This document shows, piece by piece, positions 52,376-59,929 of a stretch of 64,000 nt of DNA. The DNA is from Streptomyces sp. NBC_00708 (GTDB lineage: Bacteria; Actinomycetota; Actinomycetes; Streptomycetales; Streptomycetaceae). The stretch is from NCBI GenBank assembly GCA_036226585.1, contig CP108997.1, positions 7,006,001 through 7,070,000 of the forward strand, read 5' to 3'. The notes under the pieces are model-generated. The model was not told where the DNA came from and did no database searches. It worked only from the letters and a program-made list of their open reading frames with translations. The first letter of the stretch is position 1. Every line of letters starts with the position of its first letter. The translations under genes were made by a program, and so were the position numbers.

Positions 52376-52891
52376 TCAGCTGCCCGGCGTCTCCAGCGCG
52401 GCCTTGAGGCGTTCGAGCGTGGTGCGGATGTTGCGACGCTGGAACACGGCGAAGGTGTGGCCCCGGGTGGCCAGCCGGTCGAAGGCATTCGCCACGACGT
52501 CCGGCCAGGCACGGCGGTCGTCGGTCCAGGTCTCGGTGACCCGGGTGCCGCCCTCCACCGCCTCGAAGCGGTACTCCCACGTGGCGATCGGCCCGCGCAG
52601 CAACGGCCGCCGCGCACCGATCGCGTGGACCCGGAACGCGAAGCGCCGCCCCGGATCGGCAGCCGTCACCGTGCACCGCGTCGTCCAGCTCACCGGCCCG
52701 CGCTTGTTGCGGCCGTCGAAGACCATGCCCACGTACGCCTCCCGGCGCTCCCCCCGCACCCGCGCGCCCAGGTTCTCCGGGCTCCAGCGGCCCATCGCCG
52801 TCGGGTCGCTCAACCGTTCGTACACCTGGGACGGATCGGCGGACACGACGATGCTGTCCGACACGGACATGGTGCGGGCGGTGCGGGGCAT
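52376..52891 (-). CDS. SRPBCC (START/Bet v1-like) family protein
   Basis: A 171-residue SRPBCC-fold protein: SDSIVVSADPSQVYERLSDP, PTAMGRWSPENLG, GRRFAFRVHAIGA and VTETWTDDRRAW match the polyketide cyclase/dehydrase and lipid-transport group. The fold makes a hydrophobic pocket that binds lipid, aromatic or polyketide ligands. GGAAG at spacing 6-7 supports ATG 52891. It converges with the pentapeptide gene (4 bases between stops). Function not determined. Confidence 0.8.
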   Translation of the reverse strand: MPRTARTMSVSDSIVVSADPSQVYERLSDPTAMGRWSPENLGARVRGERREAYVGMVFDGRNKRGPVSWTTRCTVTAADPGRRFAFRVHAIGARRPLLRGPIATWEYRFEAVEGGTRVTETWTDDRRAWPDVVANAFDRLATRGHTFAVFQRRNIRTTLERLKAALETPGS

Positions 52892-52979
52892 GGGGCACTT
52901 CCGTTCCTCGGCCAGCTGTTGTCACCGCTGGGCGCCGGGCCGGCCGTACGGCCGACGGGCTCCCGCACCGACACCTTAC

Positions 52980-52989
52980 TGACCGGTCA
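52980..52989. promoter_or_regulatory. TGACCGGTCA palindrome in the SRPBCC/radical SAM gap
   Basis: A perfect 10-base palindrome (TGACCGGTCA) followed by TAGGAT at 52992-52997, a plausible -10 for the radical SAM gene 120 bases downstream. TetR-like regulators often use ACCGGT-centred sites; no TetR gene is near. Confidence 0.35.
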
Positions 52990-53111
52990 CATAGGATCCG
53001 GAACCGGGGAGTGACACATCCGGCAGCCGGGACGAGAACGCCCCGCGGCCGTGGTTCGTTGCACAGACGTCGCATCCGGAACACGCCGACGACCGACCGA
53101 GGAGCCCGCAC

Positions 53112-54479
53112 ATGCCCAGCCGTACCGACCCCAGCCGCACCGAGCCCGGCACCGCAGACCGCACCCGGCTCATCGAACGGCTGATGGAGCAGTTCCCGCA
53201 CGTGCCGCGGGAGGCCGTCATCAAGGAGGACCTGCTGCGCGGCGGCCTGGCCTTCGACGAGTCGGCGCTCAGCGACAACGAGGACGGCGACGTCAAGCCG
53301 AAGTCGTACTTCATCTTCTCGTTCGACCACGGCACCCTGCCCGAGCTGGGAGCGGCCGCGCTGCGCCGCCCGCCGGAGGAGATCGTGCTCACCGGCGGTC
53401 CGTACGAGCTGCGCCGCACCGTCGTCTCGGTCCGCGTCAACCCCGCGTCCCCGTACCGGGTCGCGGCGGACGCGGACGGGATGCTCGGGCTCTACCTCGA
53501 CGGCCGGCGGATCTCCGACGTGGGCCTGCCGCCCATGCCGGACTACTACCGGCACACCCTGGCCAACGGGAAGTCCGTGATGGAGGTCGCCCCGACCATC
53601 CAGTGGGGCTACCTCGTCTACCTCACCGTCTTCCGCGTCTGCCAGTACTTCGGCGCGAAGGAGGAGTGCCAGTACTGCGACATCAACCACAACTGGCGCC
53701 AGCACAAGGCGGCGGGCCGCCCGTACACCGGGGTCAAGCCCGTCGAGGAGGTGCTGGAGGCGCTGGAGATCATCGACCGGTACGACACGGCGAAGACCTC
53801 CACCGCGTACACGCTGACCGGCGGCGCCATCACCTCGCACATCGGCGGCCGGGACGAAGCGGACTTCTACGGCCAGTACGCCAAGGCCATCGAGGACCGT
53901 TTCCCGGGCCGCTGGATCGGCAAGGTCGTCGCCCAGGCCCTGCCCAAGGACGACGTCCAGCGCTTCCACGACTACGGGGTGCAGATCTACCACCCCAACT
54001 ACGAGGTGTGGGACCGGCGTCTGTTCGAGCTGTACTGCCCCGGCAAGGAGCGTTACGTCGGCCGGGACGAGTGGCACCGCCGCATCCTGGACTCCGCCGA
54101 CGTCTTCGGCGCCCGCAACGTGATCCCCAACTTCGTGGCCGGCGTGGAGATGGCCGAGCCGTTCGGCTTCACCACGGTCAAGGAGGCCATCGACTCGACC
54201 ACCGAGGGGCTGCGCTTCTTCATGTCGCACGGCATCACCCCGCGCTTCACCACCTGGTGCCCGGAGCCGACGACCCCGCTCGGAAAGACCAACCCGGACG
54301 GGGCGCCGCTGGAGTACCACATCCGGCTGCTGGAGTCCTACCGGGCGACGATGGAGGAGTTCGGGCTCAGCTCGCCTCCCGGCTACGGTCCGCCCGGCGC
54401 CGGCAACGCCGTGTTCTCCGTGAGTTCCTTCATGGACAGCCTGCCGGCCGCCCCGGAGATCGCTCCCGAAGCGGGGTGA
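53112..54479 (+). CDS. radical SAM protein with non-canonical cluster spacing (CX8CX2C)
   Basis: A 455-residue protein read as a radical SAM enzyme: C177-x8-C186-x2-C189 in CQYFGAKEECQYCDI, where the CxYC pair is typical and the first cysteine is unusually far away. A TGGAITSHIGG segment (about 236-246) resembles the GGE-type SAM motif, and barrel-like strands follow (GVQIYHPNYEVWD, NVIPNFVAGVEMAEP). It would cleave SAM reductively. The N-terminal about 150 residues precede the barrel and I do not recognise them. It is followed after 3 bases by a convergent LysR gene. Reaction unknown. Confidence 0.75.
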   Translation: MPSRTDPSRTEPGTADRTRLIERLMEQFPHVPREAVIKEDLLRGGLAFDESALSDNEDGDVKPKSYFIFSFDHGTLPELGAAALRRPPEEIVLTGGPYELRRTVVSVRVNPASPYRVAADADGMLGLYLDGRRISDVGLPPMPDYYRHTLANGKSVMEVAPTIQWGYLVYLTVFRVCQYFGAKEECQYCDINHNWRQHKAAGRPYTGVKPVEEVLEALEIIDRYDTAKTSTAYTLTGGAITSHIGGRDEADFYGQYAKAIEDRFPGRWIGKVVAQALPKDDVQRFHDYGVQIYHPNYEVWDRRLFELYCPGKERYVGRDEWHRRILDSADVFGARNVIPNFVAGVEMAEPFGFTTVKEAIDSTTEGLRFFMSHGITPRFTTWCPEPTTPLGKTNPDGAPLEYHIRLLESYRATMEEFGLSSPPGYGPPGAGNAVFSVSSFMDSLPAAPEIAPEAG

Positions 54480-54482
54480 GTG

Positions 54483-55367
54483 CTACGCCTCCGAGGCGAG
54501 TTCGCGCACCACGCGGGCGAAGCCCCGTACCAGTGCGGTGTCGGCGCCGTCGGCCCAGGCCAGGACCACGCGCAGGGGTTCGACGTCGGTGAGCGGCACC
54601 CAGGACAGGTCGGGGCGCGCGTAGTAGCGGGCCATGCTCTCGGGTGCGAAGCAGATGGCGGACCCCTGCGCCACCTGCTCCAGCATCTCCTCGACGTTGT
54701 CGTTGGTCGGCCCCCAGACCGGGGCCGACCCGTCGGGGCGCGGGTTGACGGCCCACCAGTCCACCCACTCGCGGGGCGCCCGCCGCGTCCACAGCAGGGG
54801 TTCGTCCCTGACCTCCAGCACGGAGACGCCGGAGCGGGAGGCCAGGGGGTGCCCGGTGGGCAGTCCGACGACGCGGGACTCGGTGTGCACCGGTTCGTAT
54901 GTCAGCCCCGTCAGGTCGTTGGGCAGCCAGACGAACGCCACATCGGCCAGGCCGTCGCGCAGGGCGCCGGCCTCCTGGCCCCAGTCGTAGCGCTTGGGAG
55001 CCACCCGTACAGCCGGATGACGGCGGGCGAACTCCGCACGCGCCCGGGTGGTCAGTTCGCCCGCCCCGCTCGCTTCGAACCCCACCCGCAGCACCCCGGT
55101 CTCGCCCCGTGTGTGCCGCTCGGCCGCCGCGGTGACCCGCTCGGCCTGGCGCACGGTGAGCAGCGCCTCGGCGATCACATCGCGCCCCGCCGGGGTGGCC
55201 GAGACCCCGCCCGCGTGGCGGTCGAAGAGCTTCACCCCGAGTTCGGACTCCAGACTCTTGAGGGCGTACGAGAGAGCGGGCTGGCTGACGAACAGCCTGC
55301 GGGCGGCCCGGCCCAGGTTCTCCTCCTCCGCTATCACCGTGAGGTAGTGCAGCTGGCGCAGTTCCAT
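54483..55367 (-). CDS. LysR family transcriptional regulator
   Basis: A 294-residue LysR regulator: N-terminal HTH (LRQLHYLTVIAEEENLGRAA, RRLFVSQPALSYALKSLESE, 2-60) and an effector-binding domain from about 88 (LRVGFEASGAGELTTRARAE). It is divergent from an SDR gene with a T-N11-A-type dyad next to its start, so it most likely controls that gene and itself. The start ATG 55367 gives MELRQLHY. The effector is unknown. Confidence 0.9.
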   Translation of the reverse strand: MELRQLHYLTVIAEEENLGRAARRLFVSQPALSYALKSLESELGVKLFDRHAGGVSATPAGRDVIAEALLTVRQAERVTAAAERHTRGETGVLRVGFEASGAGELTTRARAEFARRHPAVRVAPKRYDWGQEAGALRDGLADVAFVWLPNDLTGLTYEPVHTESRVVGLPTGHPLASRSGVSVLEVRDEPLLWTRRAPREWVDWWAVNPRPDGSAPVWGPTNDNVEEMLEQVAQGSAICFAPESMARYYARPDLSWVPLTDVEPLRVVLAWADGADTALVRGFARVVRELASEA

Positions 55368-55376
55368 GGCGCGATC

Positions 55377-55391
55377 ATAAGCCGTCTTTAT
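55377..55391. promoter_or_regulatory. LysR box (T-N11-A)
   Basis: ATAAGCCGTCTTTAT at 55377-55391 has the T-N11-A spacing (T55378, A55390) with ATAA/TTAT ends. It lies 10 bases upstream of the LysR start and about 90 bases before the SDR start, as expected for a LysR site. Confidence 0.6.
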
Positions 55392-55482
55392 CGCTCTGAA
55401 GAATCCATGTCTTGGACCGTTCATGCGCGCGGATGACATAAATGGATCACCGCAACGCGCCGATGAAAAAACGGAGTTGGAC

Positions 55483-56355
55483 ATGAACACCGCACCCACC
55501 GCCCCCGCCCGTGACAACGCCCAGGGCCGCGTCTGGCTGATCACCGGAGCCTCCTCCGGCTTCGGCCGCTCCATCGCCGCGGCCGCCCTCGCCGCCGGGG
55601 ACACCGTGGTCGCCACGGCCCGCCGGCCCGAGGCGCTCGACGACCTTGTCGCCGCCCACCCCGACCGCGCCGTCGCCGTCCAGCTCGACGTCACCGACAC
55701 CGCCCGCATCGCGGACGTCGTGGCGGACACCGTGCTCTGGTACGGACGGATCGACGTGGTCGTGAACAACGCCGGCATGGGGCTCGTCGGCGCGGTCGAG
55801 GAGACCAGTGACCGCGAGCTGCGTGACCTGATGGACCTGCACTTCTTCGGCCCGGCGGCGCTCGTGCGGGCCGTGCTGCCGCACATGCGCCGCAACGGCT
55901 CGGGCGCCGTGGTCCAGATGAGCAGCATGGGCGGCCGGTTCACCTTCCCCGGCGTCGGGGGCTACTCGGCGACGAAGTTCGCCCTGGAGGGCCTGTCCGA
56001 GGCGCTGGCCGCCGAGGTGGCCCCGCACGGCATCAAGGTCCTCATCGTCGAACCCGGCTCCTTCCGCACCGGCTTCGCGGGCGGCGGCGCCCTGCGGCAG
56101 TCCACGCCGCTGGACGCCTACGCGGACAGCGTCGGCCCGGTCCGCAGCGGCCTGCCCGACTCGGACGGCAAGCAGGAGGGCGACCCGGACAAGGCCGCGG
56201 CGGCCATCCTCACCGCGCTGGCCGCCGAGGACACCCCGCTGCGGCTGCCGCTCGGCAACGACGCGACGGACGCCGTGCTGGGCGCGCTCGACGCCTCGCG
56301 CGCCGAAGTGCTGGCCTGGGAGAAGGTCAGCCGCTCCACCGGATTCGACGACTGA
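55483..56355 (+). CDS. short-chain dehydrogenase/reductase (SDR)
   Basis: A 290-residue classical SDR: TGASSGFG (Rossmann TGxxxGxG), VDVVVNNAGMG-like NNAG, the Ser in VVQMSSMGG and the YxxxK in YSATKFALEGLSE, then a C-terminal VEPGSFRTGFAGG. It reduces or oxidises a ketone/alcohol using NAD(P)H; substrate unknown. The ATG at 55483 is preceded by GGAG at spacing 6. Under control of the divergent LysR regulator. Confidence 0.87.
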   Translation: MNTAPTAPARDNAQGRVWLITGASSGFGRSIAAAALAAGDTVVATARRPEALDDLVAAHPDRAVAVQLDVTDTARIADVVADTVLWYGRIDVVVNNAGMGLVGAVEETSDRELRDLMDLHFFGPAALVRAVLPHMRRNGSGAVVQMSSMGGRFTFPGVGGYSATKFALEGLSEALAAEVAPHGIKVLIVEPGSFRTGFAGGGALRQSTPLDAYADSVGPVRSGLPDSDGKQEGDPDKAAAAILTALAAEDTPLRLPLGNDATDAVLGALDASRAEVLAWEKVSRSTGFDD

Positions 56356-56383
56356 CCCGCCGCGGGCGCATACGGACCTGCGT

Positions 56384-56415
56384 GTGTGTGCCGGAGCGTG
56401 CGCCCCGGCACACAC
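56384..56415 (+). terminator. hairpin terminator after the SDR gene
   Basis: GTGTGTGCCGG (56384-56394) and CCGGCACACAC (56405-56415) form an 11-base perfect stem. Confidence 0.6.
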
Positions 56416-56502
56416 GCGCATTCGTGCTTCCGATGAGGGTGGAACGCATGCGGGAGGGGAAGGTAAGCGGAACAGAGCCAGCCATTTGTAAAGGCGGTGC
56501 CC

Positions 56503-57054
56503 ATGCTGCACGGTGTCGATGTCAGCGCCCATCAGTCCTCGTTCGACGCGGACGGACTCGACTTCGTCTTCATCAAGGCGACCGAGGGCCGGTCGTACGT
56601 CAACCCACGCCTGACCGACCAGACCAAACGGGCCCGCGACGCGGACTGCGTCGTCGGCTTCTACCACTTCCTGTGGCCGGGCAACATCGCGGCGCAGGCC
56701 GAGTACTTCCTGAGCAAGGCCCCCGAGAAGGCCGGTGACCTGCTCGCCGTGGACTGGGAACAGAACGGTGAGGGCACCCGGCCGAGCAACGCGGAGAAGG
56801 ACCGTTTCATCCGCGAGGTCAAACGGCTGCGGCCGCACCATCGCGTCCTGCTCTACTGCAACCGCTACTTCTGGCTGAACCACGACACCACGTCGTACGC
56901 CGGGGACGGCCTCTGGATCGCCGACTACGTGAAGGCGGGCAAGCCGCGCATCAAGGCGGCCTGGCGCATCCACCAGTACACCGACCAGCCGCTCGACAAG
57001 GACGTCGCCGACTTCTCCTCGCGCTCCGCCATGCGCGCCTGGGCACGGAAGTGA
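56503..57054 (+). CDS. GH25 lysozyme (muramidase)-like protein
   Basis: A 183-residue protein that is one GH25 domain: HGVDVSAHQ at the start (catalytic-site Asp6), FVFIKATEGRSY, VGFYHFLWPG and LLAVDWEQN with Asp84 and Glu86 as the catalytic acids, then LLYCNRYFW and WIADYVKAGKPR. GH25 enzymes cut the glycan strand of peptidoglycan between MurNAc and GlcNAc. No signal peptide is visible, so either non-classical export or an intracellular/lysis role. ATG 56503 is chosen since AAAGG is well spaced from it. Confidence 0.83.
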   Translation: MLHGVDVSAHQSSFDADGLDFVFIKATEGRSYVNPRLTDQTKRARDADCVVGFYHFLWPGNIAAQAEYFLSKAPEKAGDLLAVDWEQNGEGTRPSNAEKDRFIREVKRLRPHHRVLLYCNRYFWLNHDTTSYAGDGLWIADYVKAGKPRIKAAWRIHQYTDQPLDKDVADFSSRSAMRAWARK

Positions 57055-57070
57055 CCGCTCCGCGCACCGG

Positions 57071-57478
57071 TCAGTACGACTGCAACTCCACGAGATTGCC
57101 CTCCGGGTCACGTACATGGGCGGTGCGCAGTCCGGGCCCCCACTCCGGCCGGTCGCAGGCGGCTGCGGCCAACTCGGCTCCCTGCGTGAGGCAGAGCGCC
57201 AGCCCCGCGTCGACGTCGTCCACGCGGCACACGAACATCGAGCGGTCCTGGACCGGCGGCGTCCGAGCGGGCAGATGGTCCGTCCCGGCGACCGCCGCCA
57301 TGGCGCGCCGGTCGAACAGCACCAGCACGCCCTGGCCTTCGACGTCCCAGTGGGCGTACGGGCCCGACGCCCCGCCACTGGCGCGTACGGCTCCGATCAG
57401 CGGCGGCAGCACGGCGTCGTAGAAGCGGAAGCAGTCGGCGAACCGGTCGACCAGCAGGCGGGGATGCAGGGCGTCCAC
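57071..57478 (-). CDS. VOC-family (glyoxalase/bleomycin-resistance fold) protein
   Basis: A 135-residue VOC protein, one betaalphabetabetabeta pair of modules: HPRLLVDRFADCFRFYDAVL at the start and a final HVRDPEGNLVELQSY with the metal-ligand Glu. Members bind or degrade small toxins such as bleomycin, fosfomycin or methylglyoxal. The start is GTG 57478 with AAGGAG at spacing 6. It is divergent from a MarR regulator and shares the promoter gap with it. Confidence 0.83.
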   Translation of the reverse strand: MDALHPRLLVDRFADCFRFYDAVLPPLIGAVRASGGASGPYAHWDVEGQGVLVLFDRRAMAAVAGTDHLPARTPPVQDRSMFVCRVDDVDAGLALCLTQGAELAAAACDRPEWGPGLRTAHVRDPEGNLVELQSY

Positions 57479-57501
57479 AACGACTCCTTCAGTAGGTGTG
57501 C

Positions 57502-57515
57502 ACCCATCATTGGGT
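57502..57515. promoter_or_regulatory. MarR-type operator between VOC and MarR genes
   Basis: ACCCATCATTGGGT has arms ACCCA/TGGGT with a 4-base centre, in the 56-base gap between the divergent VOC and MarR starts. A MarR dimer bound here could block both. Confidence 0.5.
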
Positions 57516-57534
57516 TGGCCCTACGATATACGCG

Positions 57535-57996
57535 ATGAACGAGACTCCGCCCAGCCTCCTGGGAATGACGACCTACCTCATGTCCAAGACCGGCAAGGCG
57601 GCGCGCGGCCGGCTCGCGGACCGGCTGGCCGAACGAGGGCTGCGGCTCTGGCACATGGCGGTCCTCGCCGCCCTGGCCGACTTCGGCCCGCATGTGCAGC
57701 GGGAGATCGCCGCGCGGCTCTCGATCGACCGCAGCGACGTCGTGAAGATCGTGGACGGGCTCGGTGCGGCCGGCCTGGTGGAGCGCGCCCGTGACACCGC
57801 CGACCGGCGCCGTGTCACGGTCACGGTCACCCCGGCGGGCCGTGCGCTGCTGGAAGACCTCGAATCCGAGGCGGTGGCTGTGCAGGAGGAGGTCCTGACG
57901 CCGCTGAACGCCCGCGAACGCGCCCAGTTGACGGCCCTGTTGCTCCGCGTGCACGAAGGGCTGCGGGAGACCGGCCAGGTGCGGCCAGGTCGCTGA
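57535..57996 (+). CDS. MarR family transcriptional regulator
   Basis: A 153-residue MarR protein with the winged helix over about 35-110: LWHMAVLAALADFGPHVQRE, IAARLSIDRSDVVKIVDGLG (recognition helix), and the wing with DTADRRRVTVTVTPAG. It probably represses the divergent VOC gene and itself through the dyad in the gap. ATG 57535 starts MNETPPSLLG. Ligand unknown. Confidence 0.88.
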   Translation: MNETPPSLLGMTTYLMSKTGKAARGRLADRLAERGLRLWHMAVLAALADFGPHVQREIAARLSIDRSDVVKIVDGLGAAGLVERARDTADRRRVTVTVTPAGRALLEDLESEAVAVQEEVLTPLNARERAQLTALLLRVHEGLRETGQVRPGR

Positions 57997-58031
57997 CCGA
58001 TTCGGCGCACCGGGTGCGGCAGACTTCTCCG

Positions 58032-58301
58032 GTGACCACAGCCGCGGCCCAGCCGCCTCGTGACCGTGCGCTCGGGCGCGGCATCTCCACCCTCATTCCG
58101 CAGGCCGCGCCCGCCACGCCCGCCGAACAGGCGGCCGCCGTACTGACGGCCATGCAGTCCGTTCCGGTGCGCGTCGGCGTACTCCAGGCGGCGGTCGTGC
58201 TGCTGGAGGAGCGGGTGCGCGTCACCGACGACGAAGCGGAACGGGCGGCGGCGGCGACCACCGTGGCCATGCTCCGCGGCGCCATCGGCCAGGCCGGCTG
58301 A
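58032..58301 (+). CDS. small protein with ParB-like N-terminal motif
   Basis: An 89-residue protein from GTG 58032. Residues 12-24 (RALGRGISTLIPQ) closely resemble the N-terminal tail of chromosomal ParB proteins (LGRGLGALIP type), the segment that stimulates the ParA ATPase. The rest is helical and Ala-rich (AEQAAAVLTAMQ ... AAVVLLEERVRVTD), and no ParB DNA-binding domain is present. The gene is not next to par genes. Coding reality is supported by codon use, but the role is inferred only. GTG 58014 would extend it by six residues. Confidence 0.55.
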   Translation: MTTAAAQPPRDRALGRGISTLIPQAAPATPAEQAAAVLTAMQSVPVRVGVLQAAVVLLEERVRVTDDEAERAAAATTVAMLRGAIGQAG

Positions 58302-58329
58302 CCGCCTCCGTGATCACTCCCGGCGAATT

Positions 58330-58398
58330 CCCTTCGCGCAAACATCCGGAGTGAGCCATCCTGATCACCGCTCCCGCCCGGGAGCGGTGAGCGAAGGG
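58330..58398 (+). other. nested hairpins upstream of carboxylesterase
   Basis: An inner near-perfect palindrome (TCACCGCTCCCG at 58365-58376 and its complement at 58379-58390) sits inside outer arms CCCTTCGC (58330-58337) and GCGAAGGG (58391-58398). The structure is in the gap between the small ParB-like gene and the carboxylesterase. It could terminate the first or act as a 5' leader of the second. Confidence 0.5.
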
Positions 58399-58411
58399 CA
58401 GCGGGAACGCG

Positions 58412-59920
58412 TTGAAGAACAGCGGTGTGTACGAGACGGCGAGCGGGCAGGTACGCGGACGTGCCCCGGCCCGGGATGTCGTCGCCGTCCTCGGAATCCC
58501 CTACGCCGAGCCGCCGTTCGGAGCCGGCCGTTTCCGGGGCCCCCGCCCGCGCACCCCGTGGTCCGGGGTCCGGGAGTGCGCGGAGTTCGGCCCGGTCCCG
58601 CCGCAGTCGGCGGAACTCCCGGGCGCCCCCTCCTGGTCGCCCGGCGACGAGGACGTCCTGAGTCTCAACGTCTGGACCCCCGCCGGTGCGACCGGCCCCC
58701 TGCCGGTGCTGGTCTGGATCCACGGCGGTGCCTATACCTTCGGATCGAGCGCCCAGCCGGACTTCGACGGGACGGCGCTCGCCCGCGCCGGCCTCGTCGT
58801 GGTCACCCTGAACTACCGTGTCGGCTTCGAGGGCTTCGGCCACGTCCCGGCCGGGGGTCCGGACGACGCCTGCCCGCCCAACCGCGGCCTCCTCGACCAG
58901 ATCGCCGCCCTGGAATGGGTCCGCGACAACATCGCTGCGTTCGGGGGAGCGCCGGACAACGTGACCGTCGCCGGACAGTCGGCCGGAGCCACCTCCGCGG
59001 TCTGCCTGATGGTGATGGAGGGCGCCCGTGGCCTGTTCCGGCGGGTGATCGCACACAGCGCGGTCGGTCCCGTCTTCGCCCGGGAGCTCGCCGAGCGGGT
59101 CACGGAGCGGGTGGCCGCCGCCGCGGGAACGCCCGCGACCCGCGCCGCCCTGGCCGGGGCGTCCCCGCAGACACTGCTCAGGGCCTCCGACGCGGTCGTG
59201 GCGGAGTACCGCGAGGACCCCGATTCCGGCCAGTTGCACTGGGACCCGGTCATCTACGGGCCGGTCGCCGACGGGCACGTCCTGCGCGACGACCCGCTGC
59301 GTCTGATCGCCGCGGGAGCGGCCCGGGACGTCGACCTCCTCGTCTGTCACACGACCGAGGAGTACTGGCTGATGGACGCCGTCGGCAGCAGTACGGACAT
59401 CTCCACAGACGGGCGGCTGCACCGCTTCGCGGCCGACTTCGGCCTGCCGGCCGGGCTCATCGAGGGGTACCGCGCGCTCATGCCCGGCGCCGGGGCGTAC
59501 GACATCCATCTCGCCGTGTACGGGGACCTGATGTTCGGCGAGTACAGCAACCGCCTCGCCGAGGCCCATACGGCGGCGGGCGGCCGCTCCTTCCTGTCCC
59601 GGTTCGACCGCAGGGGCGGGGGAGCGCGCCCCTGGCACTGCGCCGACGTGCCGTTCGCCTTCGGCAACGTGGACGACGAGAGCATCCGGTTCCTCATCGG
59701 CGGTGTGGCCCCGACCGCCGGTGACCGGGCTCTCGCGGACCGGATGACCGCGGCCTGGGCCGGGTTCGCGGCCACCGGCCACCCGGGCTGGGAGCCGGAC
59801 GGCGGCGAGATCAGGGTGTGGGGGACGCCGGACGGCGCGGTCGCGTCCGGGCCCTGGCGGGACAGCGACGCGGTGCGCGCGCTCTGGGGCGCGTACTCCT
59901 ACCGTCCCGCCCGCTCCTGA
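58412..59920 (+). CDS. type B carboxylesterase
   Basis: A 502-residue alpha/beta-hydrolase esterase: IPYAEPPFGAGRF and VLVWIHGGAYTFGS (oxyanion hole) near residues 29-111, the nucleophile elbow VAGQSAGATS with Ser190, and WHCADVPFAFGN near the end with the catalytic His. No clear signal peptide is visible. It hydrolyses carboxylic esters; p-nitrobenzyl-esterase-like. It starts with TTG at 58412. Substrate unknown. Confidence 0.86.
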   Translation: MKNSGVYETASGQVRGRAPARDVVAVLGIPYAEPPFGAGRFRGPRPRTPWSGVRECAEFGPVPPQSAELPGAPSWSPGDEDVLSLNVWTPAGATGPLPVLVWIHGGAYTFGSSAQPDFDGTALARAGLVVVTLNYRVGFEGFGHVPAGGPDDACPPNRGLLDQIAALEWVRDNIAAFGGAPDNVTVAGQSAGATSAVCLMVMEGARGLFRRVIAHSAVGPVFARELAERVTERVAAAAGTPATRAALAGASPQTLLRASDAVVAEYREDPDSGQLHWDPVIYGPVADGHVLRDDPLRLIAAGAARDVDLLVCHTTEEYWLMDAVGSSTDISTDGRLHRFAADFGLPAGLIEGYRALMPGAGAYDIHLAVYGDLMFGEYSNRLAEAHTAAGGRSFLSRFDRRGGGARPWHCADVPFAFGNVDDESIRFLIGGVAPTAGDRALADRMTAAWAGFAATGHPGWEPDGGEIRVWGTPDGAVASGPWRDSDAVRALWGAYSYRPARS

Positions 59921-59929
59921 CGCGCCGGT

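Noticed and set aside
52890..53111. A RiPP precursor peptide before the radical SAM gene
   Set aside because: The short frames there are Arg/Pro-rich shadows or overlap the SRPBCC start; none has a leader/core look or its own ribosome site.
53112..56355. A secondary-metabolite cluster around the radical SAM, LysR and SDR genes
   Set aside because: The genes point in different directions, no core synthase or transporter is present, and the LysR/SDR pair forms a self-contained unit.
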